A stretch of 20,034 nucleotides of DNA from an uncultured Bacteroidales bacterium (GTDB lineage: Bacteria; Bacteroidota; Bacteroidia; Bacteroidales; UBA932), in assembly GCA_946405485.1 (NCBI GenBank), contig CAMJHJ010000014.1, forward strand, positions 1-20,034, written 5' to 3'. Below are positions 1-5,442 of this stretch, in pieces. The notes beneath the pieces were generated by a model. The model saw only the letters and a list, made by a program, of their open reading frames with translations. It was not told the origin of the DNA and made no database searches. Made by a program: the position numbers and the translations under genes. Positions within the stretch are counted from its first letter, which is position 1; the number at the start of each line of letters is the position of its first letter.

Positions 1-186
1 CGCGCGGTCGATGCCGCCTGCGTCTATGTCAACGCCCCCACGTCCTTCACGGACGGCGCCCAGTTCGGACTGGGAGCCGAAATCGGCATCAGCACCCAGA
101 AACTCGGCGCCCGCGGCCCCATGGCCCTCCGGGAAATCACCACCTACAAGTGGCTCATCGAAGGAGACGGCCAGACCCGGCCCTGA
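1..186 (+). CDS. proA: Gamma-glutamyl phosphate reductase, C-terminal fragment (5' end outside window)
   Basis: Frame 1 is open from the window edge to a TGA at 184-186 and gives 61 residues. They match the C-terminal end of ProA: a [17 protein letters not shown] stretch, then [14 protein letters not shown], then [15 protein letters not shown] and a final GDGQ. ProA reduces gamma-glutamyl phosphate to glutamate semialdehyde with NADPH in cytosolic proline synthesis. The catalytic cysteine lies upstream, outside the window, so activity cannot be judged. The end looks intact and normal for the family. It converges on ogt, with a hairpin repeat array between them. Only about the last 15% of the protein is visible, but the conserved tail is distinctive. 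Confidence 0.93.
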   Translation, partial: RAVDAACVYVNAPTSFTDGAQFGLGAEIGISTQKLGARGPMALREITTYKWLIEGDGQTRP

Positions 187-215
187 AGGCAGGGTATTTC
201 AGGTGACAGCGGTCC

Positions 216-299
216 CGAGGTGCAAATCCGGCCCTTTTTGCACCTGCCACCCTCCTTCCAGAGCCCCCGAGGTGCAAATCGGCCCTTATTTGCACCTCG
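216..299 (+). repeat. Hairpin repeat array 1 (two units, 52-bp period), REP-like
   Basis: Two units begin with CGAGGTGCAAAT, at 216-227 and 268-279, exactly 52 bp apart. In the first, AGGTGCAAA (218-226) pairs with TTTGCACCT (237-245) around a 10-nt loop. In the second, CGAGGTGCAAAT (268-279) pairs perfectly with ATTTGCACCTCG (288-299) around an 8-nt loop. A linker containing CACCCTCCTTCC (249-260) separates them. The same unit and period occur in opposite orientation at 1901-2034. The array lies between the convergent genes proA and ogt and runs into the last codons of ogt. Similar linkers in all units and the palindromic structure point to REP/BIME-type repeats. A side role in transcription termination between the convergent genes is possible. 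Confidence 0.88.
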
Positions 300-858
300 A
301 TTGCTCCCAGGACAGGAGCCACTCTTTCCGGTCGAGGCCGCCGGCATAGCCGGTGAGAGCTCCGTCGGAACCGATGACCCGGTGGCAAGGGATGATCAGA
401 GAGATAGGGTTCCTTGAAACGGCCCCGCCGACAGCCTGCGCAGACATCTTCCGGATGCCCCGCAGGCGTGCGATGCGAGCGGCAATCTCTCCGTATGTCT
501 TTGTCTCGCCGTAGGGAATGGCCTGCAGGATCTCCCAGACAGTCTGCTGGAAGGGAGTCCCGTCTGCGCGGAGCGGCGGGATGAAACCAGGGTCCTTCCC
601 CTCGAAATATCGATCCAGCCATCGTCGCGTCTCTTTGAAAACGGGAAGCTCTTTCCCTCTGTCGCCCGGCATGCATACCGGAGTGCTGAACGGACCCTCG
701 TCCCAATCTTCTCCCAGGCCATCCTCCCGGCCCGGGCCCCGTCCGTCGTCCTGACCTTGATACTCGAAACGTAATCCTGTCAGGACTTTCCCATCGCTTT
801 CCAGGGCGATGTCACCCAGCGGTGACGCAAAGTAGGTCTTGTAAATCATGGCTTTCAT
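286..858 (-). CDS. ogt: Methylated-DNA--protein-cysteine S-methyltransferase (O6-alkylguanine repair)
   Basis: The 190-residue protein ends with the Ada/Ogt DNA-binding domain: TPFQQTVWEIL and IPYGETKTYGEIA (about 101-126), the SAQAVGGAVSRNP helix region (139-151) and the active-site IIPCHRVIG with acceptor Cys158, then GYAGGLDRKEWLL. The family removes alkyl groups from O6 of guanine by a one-time transfer to that cysteine. Between the N-terminal strands and the DNA-binding domain is a stretch rich in Gly, Asp and Glu (about 34-70) that looks longer than usual. ATG at 858 overlaps the stop of the upstream transposase gene as ATGA, which favours this start over the ATG at 849. The last four codons and the TAA stop (286-300) lie inside a hairpin repeat, so the tail reads SRCK. 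Function is clear; the link to the transposase is inferred from the overlap. Confidence 0.93.
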   Translation of the reverse strand: MKAMIYKTYFASPLGDIALESDGKVLTGLRFEYQGQDDGRGPGREDGLGEDWDEGPFSTPVCMPGDRGKELPVFKETRRWLDRYFEGKDPGFIPPLRADGTPFQQTVWEILQAIPYGETKTYGEIAARIARLRGIRKMSAQAVGGAVSRNPISLIIPCHRVIGSDGALTGYAGGLDRKEWLLSWEQSRCK

Positions 859-1802
859 AGTTTTATGGTTGGTGGAAACAATTCTTTGACAAAGGACAGG
901 TCCAGCTTCAAGAGGCGCTGGATCTGGCTGTTGGTGGCATTGTAGTCGAAGTGCATGGTCCTGGCGACTTCAATTTTGGCTTTCGGCGGCAGCAGGGCAG
1001 CCTGGTCAATACCGTAATTGAGCTTCGCTATCTGCTTGACAGTATGGTACATCTCGTCTTCGGTGAGAACGATGCGGTCTCCCAGTCTCTTGGCTGCCGC
1101 ACTATAAGACTCGACGCTTTTCGTCAGGAGGAAGAAATAGTGTTGTGCGTCCCGGAAGAAAGACTCTCCAAGGCGGTAGTCCAGATAACTGGATGGCAGG
1201 ATCCTGCCGTCCCGAACGCGGTAGGTGTCCGGGAGGAAAGGCTTGCTTCTCATGCATAATTCCCGTTTGGCCCGGAAGGTCAGTTCCCGCGCCGAAACGC
1301 TCCCACCTTCATTTGGACGAAGGTTGAAATAGACGGAGGCTCCGCTCCAGGGATCCGAAAAGGGCGTATAGTTCGGATCCACCACATAGCGGTTCCGGTT
1401 GATGTAGACGATTTCATTCCGCACCATCCCCAGGTCGGTGATCAAGATGGGATCATCGCATCGGAAATCTCCCAGATAGACATCCCGTCCCTTGGCTTGG
1501 AGATGCTTCTTCAGCCGGTATAGGTAGGCCTCTTGCAAGGCGAAACACAACTCTCGGCGGCAACCGAGCAGGGCGTGGAGATGATTGACCATGTGCGAGT
1601 CGGTTACTACCGTCACCCCAGCCTCCGCGGCGCTGACCGCCAGGTTGTTGACGGAGAAATCATAGTCTTCCGGCGTGAGGTTGACCGATTCGTTGAGCTG
1701 CCCCGGCGTACAGTAATGCCAGAGGCCGCCAAATCTTTCGCACGCGTCCCTGAACCGGAACTCGCAGGCCGTTTCTTTGTCATGAAAGGATGGGTTCGCC
1801 AT
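855..1802 (-). CDS. Divergent RAYT-type (REP-associated) HUH/Y1 tyrosine transposase with C-terminal helical DNA-binding-like region
   Basis: This 315-residue protein has the layout of a Y1 transposase of the REP-associated kind. It has an HUH motif in HMVNHLHALLG (His74 and His76, counting from the ATG at 1802), then about 57 residues later IVYINRN, matching the family's YIHxNP helix with likely nucleophile Tyr133 and metal ligand Asn137. A WSGASVYF segment follows, equivalent to the usual WSSYRxY. The N-terminus (FRFRDACERFGGLWHYCTPG) and a long C-terminal part (about 230-310, ending in NSQIQRLLKLDLSFVKELF, helix-turn-helix-like) go beyond the minimal domain. The frame is open to a TTG at 1844, but that codon sits at the predicted transcription start, so ATG 1802 is preferred. 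Repeat arrays flank the gene and ogt in inverted orientation, as expected for a RAYT and its REPs. The protein looks intact; mobility is not shown. Confidence 0.75.
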   Translation of the reverse strand: MANPSFHDKETACEFRFRDACERFGGLWHYCTPGQLNESVNLTPEDYDFSVNNLAVSAAEAGVTVVTDSHMVNHLHALLGCRRELCFALQEAYLYRLKKHLQAKGRDVYLGDFRCDDPILITDLGMVRNEIVYINRNRYVVDPNYTPFSDPWSGASVYFNLRPNEGGSVSARELTFRAKRELCMRSKPFLPDTYRVRDGRILPSSYLDYRLGESFFRDAQHYFFLLTKSVESYSAAAKRLGDRIVLTEDEMYHTVKQIAKLNYGIDQAALLPPKAKIEVARTMHFDYNATNSQIQRLLKLDLSFVKELFPPTIKL

Positions 1803-1844
1803 AATCTTCCGCACTAATCTCCCGCCACCATGGCCAGGACACAA

Positions 1845-1876
1845 TGAAGATAGTTATCTCCCGCTTCACATCCAAA
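1845..1876 (-). promoter_or_regulatory. Putative Bacteroidetes-type promoter of the RAYT-ogt pair
   Basis: On the minus strand TTTG (1876-1873) is followed after 20 nt by TATCTTCA (1852-1845), one mismatch from the TAnnTTTG -7 element of Bacteroidetes. Transcription would begin near 1840, giving a leader of roughly 35-40 nt before ATG 1802. This argues against the TTG start at 1844. The call rests on motif and spacing alone. Confidence 0.45.
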
Positions 1877-1900
1877 TCTGGGGAAAAGTTTTTTCCTCCG

Positions 1901-2034
1901 GGGTGCAAAAAGGGCCGGATTTGCACCTCGGGGGCCCCGAGAAGGGGGTGGCAGGTGCAAAAACAGGCAGATTTGCACCTCGAGGGCCCCGGAAGGAGGG
2001 TGACAGGTGCAAAAATAGGCAGATTTGCACCTCG
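1901..2034 (-). repeat. Hairpin repeat array 2 (three units, 52-bp period), inverted relative to array 1
   Basis: Read on the minus strand, three units start with CGAGGTGCAAAT, at 2034-2023, 1982-1971 and 1930-1919, each exactly 52 bp from the next. Each is followed by a TTTTTGCACC arm (plus-strand positions 2005-2015, 1953-1963 and 1902-1911), forming a stem of about nine base pairs around a loop with a GCC core. The outermost arm at 1901 has lost the terminal A of AGGTGC. Linkers again contain a C-rich CACCC/CCTTC block and GGGGCCC. The unit matches array 1 at 216-299, but the two arrays point toward each other across ogt and the transposase gene. The array sits in the long intergenic region upstream of the transposase promoter. 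Confidence 0.9.
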
Positions 2035-2059
2035 AGGGCGCAGTGAGAGACTGGGGATT

Positions 2060-2213
2060 GGCTGGGGGTGGCGCGGGGGCGTGAGCTCCCGCGCTCACGG
2101 GAAGCGGGAGGGGCCCGCCGGAGACAAGTTCCCGCGCAGCGGGGACGCAGGAAACGGTGGGAGGGTCCGGAGTGGAGCGAAGCGGAACGGAGTCCCCCGC
2201 GCCACCCCCAGCC
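2060..2213. repeat. 154-bp GC-rich element with 20-bp perfect terminal inverted repeats (MITE or structured RNA candidate)
   Basis: The segment 2060-2079 (core CTGGGGGTGGCGCGGGGG) is the exact reverse complement of 2194-2213. The interior holds further hairpins: CGTGAG (2080-2085) with CTCACG (2094-2099), and GTTCCCGC (2128-2135) with GCGGGGAC (2139-2146, one G-T pair) around a 3-nt loop. The last third has a purine-rich GGAGCGAAGCGG run. No convincing coding frame is present. Long perfect ends, internal palindromes and a position beside a transposase gene fit a small non-autonomous mobile element. A folded RNA or a large bidirectional terminator would also fit. It ends about 45 bp before the promoter of the thiamine operon. 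No target-site duplication was identified. Confidence 0.6.
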
Positions 2214-2256
2214 CGTCCCCCGGGACTCAGCCCATTACCCCAGCCACCTCTCAGTA

Positions 2257-2288
2257 CTTGGAAAATCGCGCGAATGTGCGTACCTTTG
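2257..2288 (+). promoter_or_regulatory. Bacteroidetes-type promoter of the thiamine uptake operon
   Basis: TACCTTTG at 2281-2288 matches the Bacteroidetes -7 consensus TAnnTTTG exactly. CTTGG at 2257-2261 lies about 20 nt upstream, in the place of the -33 TTTG element. Transcription would start near 2295, just before the TPP aptamer, so that the whole riboswitch lies in the leader. Confidence 0.65.
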
Positions 2289-2310
2289 TGCCGGCCTGCA
2301 AGGTGCAGGC

Positions 2311-2390
2311 TAAGGGGTGCTGAGGTGATACTCACCAAGGCTGAGATGATACCCTCTGACCTGATCGGGATAATGCCCGCGTAGGAAACC
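2311..2390 (+). promoter_or_regulatory. TPP riboswitch (THI element)
   Basis: The conserved TPP aptamer blocks appear in order: GGGGTGC (2314-2320), GGCTGAGAT (2339-2347), ACCCTCTGACCTGAT (2351-2365), GGATAATGCC (2368-2377) and GCGTAGGAAA (2379-2388). An extra hairpin, GGTGA-TAC-TCACC (about 2324-2336), forms the variable P3 arm. It lies between the promoter at 2257-2288 and the TonB receptor start at 2440 and should switch the operon off when thiamine diphosphate is plentiful. A likely switch: TAAGGGG (2311-2317) at the 5' edge of the aptamer is perfectly complementary to CCCCTTA (2404-2410) downstream, which would allow an alternative fold in the ligand-free state. No clear U-tract terminator is seen, so control may act on translation. 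Confidence 0.95.
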
Positions 2391-2439
2391 GCTATCTTCC
2401 CATCCCCTTATTTGTATTACCATACATTTAAGGTTTACT

Positions 2440-4851
2440 ATGTCTCTTTTATGGATCTTCCGCCGGCCGGCCGCGCGTAAAGCGCCGGTCCTTATGCTGG
2501 CCATCCTGTCCGCAATCACATCCCTCCACGCCCAGGAGCCCGCTCAGCGCGACGTCTCCGACTCGCTTCTCGTCGAGCAGCTCCAGGAGGTGATCGTCAG
2601 CGCCGTTCGCGCTGCCAAGGACGCGCCCTTCGCCGTGTCCAACATCGACCGCGCCTCCCTGAAAACCTTCTCCAACACCGGAAAGGAACTGCCCGCACTT
2701 TTCGCCCGCACCCCCGGCGTCCTCGCCTGGAGCGAGAACGGCGTCGGGACCGGCACCAGTTACATGCGCATCCGCGGTGCCGGCGGCTCCCGCATCAACG
2801 TCACCCTCGACGGTGTGCCGCTCAATTCGCCTGAAGACCAGACCGTCTTCTGGGCCAATATGAACTCCTACGCCTCGCTCCTCGGGAGCGTCCAGATCCA
2901 GCGCGGCGTCGGTACCTCCACCAACGGCGACGGCGCATTCGGCGGCACGGTCGCCCTCGGCTCCAAGGCCCCGTCCCTCGTCCCCACGGCGGAATTCACC
3001 GGCGCTTTCGGTTCCTTCGGCACCTGGCGGGCCGGCGGCAGTTTCTCCACAGGCCTCCTCCGGAACCATTTCGTCCTCGAAGGCGCACTGCACCAGACCG
3101 CCACGGACGGCTATGTCCACGGCACGGCCGGCACCTCCGGCAGTTACCTGGCCGCCCTGACCTGGCTGGGTATCAACTTCACCCTGAGTTACAAGCTGTT
3201 GGGCAACTATGAGAATACCGGCCAGGCATGGAACGGCATCACCTGCGGCAACGACGGCTACAGCCTTAACTCCTACGACGGCATCAAGACCTACAAAGAC
3301 CTGTACGACGCCGGCCTGGGGCAGTACAACAGCCTCTATGAAATCCTCCCCGGGGCGGAGGATTACACCGTCCTCCACAACCCGGACGGCTCTTATCTGG
3401 TCGAGCGCTATCACCTGGCGGATGATGTCCCCTGGCCCCGCACGACGGACAATTTCTGGCAGAACCACCATCTCCTCAGTTTTGCCTGGGAGCCCGGTCC
3501 TTACTGGAACTTCTCCGCCGTCGGCCACTACACCCACGGTTACGGCTACTACGAGGAATTCCGCAAGAACAACAAACTGGTCAAATACGGTCTGTCCACC
3601 TTCATCGACAAGGGTGGCGATGAAGTCAAGAGAAGCGATTTCGTGCGCCAGAAAGGCCTGGACCAGGACTGCTTCGGCCTGGTATCCAACGTCAATTACA
3701 AGCGCGGCGCCTGGAATGCGCTCGCCGGCCTCTCCGTCCAGCAGTTCAAGGGCAACCATTTCGGCTACCTGGTCTTCGCCTCCAACGAGGAGCTCGCTGA
3801 ACGGATCCTCAGCGACGGCAACTACCGGTACTACGATTCCGACGCCTCAAAATTCGACGGCAGTGCCTTCGCCAAGGCGACCGTTACGCTGGCCCCCTGG
3901 CTCAGCGCCTTCGCCGACGTGCAGTACCGCCGCGTCCGCTACAAGACCGGCGGCTACAACGACAAATACATTGACAACGAAGACGGGACCGCCACCAAGC
4001 ATCTGCTGAACGTCGACGAGACCTACAATTTCTTCAACCCCAAGGCAGGCCTCACCTTCAGCTACGGCCCCCACCGCCTGTACGCTTCCGCCGCGATGAG
4101 CCACCGCGAACCCGAGCGCAACAACTTCACCGACAACGGAAAATACCCCGCCCCGAAGCCCGAGCGCCTGCTGGATTTCGAGGGGGGCTACCAGCTTCAG
4201 ACCCGTCCCTTCCGGGCCGGCGCCAACTTCTACTACATGCGCTACAAGGACCAGCTGGTCCAGACGGGGCAGTTGAGCGACATCGGCGAAGCGCTGACGA
4301 CCAACATCCCCGACTCTTACCGGACCGGCGTCGAACTGACCGCGGAATGGGACCTCTTCTCCTGGCTCTCCCTGGAAGGGAATGCCGCCCTGAGCAGCAA
4401 CCGCCTGCTGGACTTCGACGAATACGTCGACGACTGGGACAAGAAAGTCAGCATCATCCACTATGACGACAGTCCCCTCGCCTTCTCTCCCCAAGCCATC
4501 GTCAACGGTTTCGCCACCCTGCATTTCGGAGGTTTCCGGACCGTCTGGCACACGGCTTACGTCAGCCGCATGTACCTGGATAACACGGGCAACGCGGACC
4601 GTTCCCTGCCCGCCTACACCCTCTCCGAAGTCTCCGTCGGCTATACCCTGACGCCGAAGCGCTTCATCCGCGAAGTGGATTTCGGCGTGGACTGCAGCAA
4701 CGTCTTCTCCGCCCGTGTGGCGCAGAGCGGCTGGGTCTACAGCGCCATCTCGGAATCCTCCGGCTACCCCGACTCGAACCGCTACTACCAGCTCGGCTTC
4801 GTGCCCGTCGCGCCCCTCTCCCTTATCGGGCACATAACCCTACGCTTCTAG
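2440..4851 (+). CDS. TonB-dependent outer-membrane receptor, predicted thiamine uptake
   Basis: The 803-residue protein begins with a signal peptide (basic FRRPAARK, hydrophobic VLMLAILSAITSLHA, likely cleavage before QEP near residue 32). A plug domain follows at about 50-175, with VIVSAVRAA, LPALFARTPGV, MRIRGAGGSRINVTLDGVPLN and GAFGGTVALGSK. The rest reads as amphipathic beta-barrel strands and ends in an aromatic GHITLRF. It lacks the N-terminal carboxypeptidase-like domain of SusC proteins, so it is a simple receptor. The barrel would import substrate across the outer membrane using TonB-ExbBD energy. The TPP riboswitch upstream and pnuT 3 nt downstream make thiamine, or a phosphorylated form or precursor, the likely substrate, matching the Omr1-type receptors predicted for Bacteroidetes. 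Substrate identity is inferred from context. Confidence 0.93.
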   Translation: MSLLWIFRRPAARKAPVLMLAILSAITSLHAQEPAQRDVSDSLLVEQLQEVIVSAVRAAKDAPFAVSNIDRASLKTFSNTGKELPALFARTPGVLAWSENGVGTGTSYMRIRGAGGSRINVTLDGVPLNSPEDQTVFWANMNSYASLLGSVQIQRGVGTSTNGDGAFGGTVALGSKAPSLVPTAEFTGAFGSFGTWRAGGSFSTGLLRNHFVLEGALHQTATDGYVHGTAGTSGSYLAALTWLGINFTLSYKLLGNYENTGQAWNGITCGNDGYSLNSYDGIKTYKDLYDAGLGQYNSLYEILPGAEDYTVLHNPDGSYLVERYHLADDVPWPRTTDNFWQNHHLLSFAWEPGPYWNFSAVGHYTHGYGYYEEFRKNNKLVKYGLSTFIDKGGDEVKRSDFVRQKGLDQDCFGLVSNVNYKRGAWNALAGLSVQQFKGNHFGYLVFASNEELAERILSDGNYRYYDSDASKFDGSAFAKATVTLAPWLSAFADVQYRRVRYKTGGYNDKYIDNEDGTATKHLLNVDETYNFFNPKAGLTFSYGPHRLYASAAMSHREPERNNFTDNGKYPAPKPERLLDFEGGYQLQTRPFRAGANFYYMRYKDQLVQTGQLSDIGEALTTNIPDSYRTGVELTAEWDLFSWLSLEGNAALSSNRLLDFDEYVDDWDKKVSIIHYDDSPLAFSPQAIVNGFATLHFGGFRTVWHTAYVSRMYLDNTGNADRSLPAYTLSEVSVGYTLTPKRFIREVDFGVDCSNVFSARVAQSGWVYSAISESSGYPDSNRYYQLGFVPVAPLSLIGHITLRF

Positions 4852-4854
4852 GGG

Positions 4855-5442
4855 ATGGACACGCTGCGCCTTCTGGATATCCTGGGCTTCGTCGTCGGCC
4901 TGGTCTATCTCTGGCTCGAATACAAGGCCAGTATCTGGTTGTGGCTGGCCAGCATCGTGATGCCGGCCATCGACCTGTTCCTTTATTATAAGGCAGGGCT
5001 TTATGCGGACTTCGGTATGGCGATCTATTATGTCCTGGCCGGTGTCTACGGCTTCCTGGCATGGAAATTCTTCAAGCCGGCCGTGGACGGAGGCCCGAAG
5101 CCGGAGGAACGGCCGGTCACCCATTTCAGACGCAGGCAGATCCTGCCGGCATTAGTGGCTGGACTGCTGCTCTGGTGGGGTATCTGGTGGGTTTTGGTGA
5201 CCTTCACCAATTCGACGGTGCCCGTCGCAGACGCATTCACCACTGCGCTGAGCATCGTCGCGCTCTGGGCTCTGGCGCAGAAATATGCCGAACAATGGCT
5301 GCTCTGGCTGGCGGTCGACTTAGTCTGCTGCGTATTGTACGTCCGCAAAGGCATCCCCTTCAAAGCGGCCATCTACGGCTTATACACCGTCATCGCCGTA
5401 TTCGGCTACCGGAAATGGATCAAGATGATCCCGGAAGCCTGA
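4855..5442 (+). CDS. pnuT: PnuC-family inner-membrane thiamine transporter PnuT
   Basis: The 195-residue integral membrane protein has about seven hydrophobic segments and the Trp-rich features of the PnuC family: YLWLEYKASIWLWLASIVMPAIDLFLYYKAGLYAD in the first third and EQWLLWLAVDLVCCVLYVRKGI near the end. PnuC proteins move vitamins by facilitated diffusion, driven by phosphorylation inside the cell. Members under TPP riboswitches are called PnuT and carry thiamine. The gene starts 3 nt after the receptor stop and so shares its riboswitch. In many Bacteroidetes a thiamine pyrophosphokinase gene follows; none does here, so trapping must depend on a kinase encoded elsewhere. The stop codon abuts, without a gap, the stop of the convergent antiporter gene. 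Confidence 0.9.
   Translation: MDTLRLLDILGFVVGLVYLWLEYKASIWLWLASIVMPAIDLFLYYKAGLYADFGMAIYYVLAGVYGFLAWKFFKPAVDGGPKPEERPVTHFRRRQILPALVAGLLLWWGIWWVLVTFTNSTVPVADAFTTALSIVALWALAQKYAEQWLLWLAVDLVCCVLYVRKGIPFKAAIYGLYTVIAVFGYRKWIKMIPEA

Noticed and set aside
216..299. Intrinsic terminator for proA
   Set aside because: The hairpins are AT/GC mixed and no T-run follows the stem; the T-rich tract is inside the loop and arm. A termination effect is possible but cannot be called.
1803..1844. TTG start that would add 14 residues to the transposase
   Set aside because: The TTG lies at the predicted transcription start, and the added residues (CPGHGGGRLVRKI) look non-conserved. ATG 1802 is a better start.
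1901..2034. CRISPR array (regular repeats with a constant 52-bp step)
   Set aside because: The sequences between the repeats are near-copies of each other, the repeats are strong hairpins over most of the unit, and no cas gene is present. The same unit also occurs inverted at 216-299.
1844..2323. 159-codon plus-strand open frame over the repeat region
   Set aside because: It runs through the hairpin array and the inverted-repeat element, has repeat-driven composition and no protein-like motifs. It is a by-product of GC-rich repeats.
2449..3759. 436-codon minus-strand frame opposite the TonB receptor gene
   Set aside because: It is a low-complexity Gly/Val/Ala/Asp product antisense to a clear receptor gene, as expected from high third-position GC. 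The frame at 3847-4833 is the same kind of shadow.
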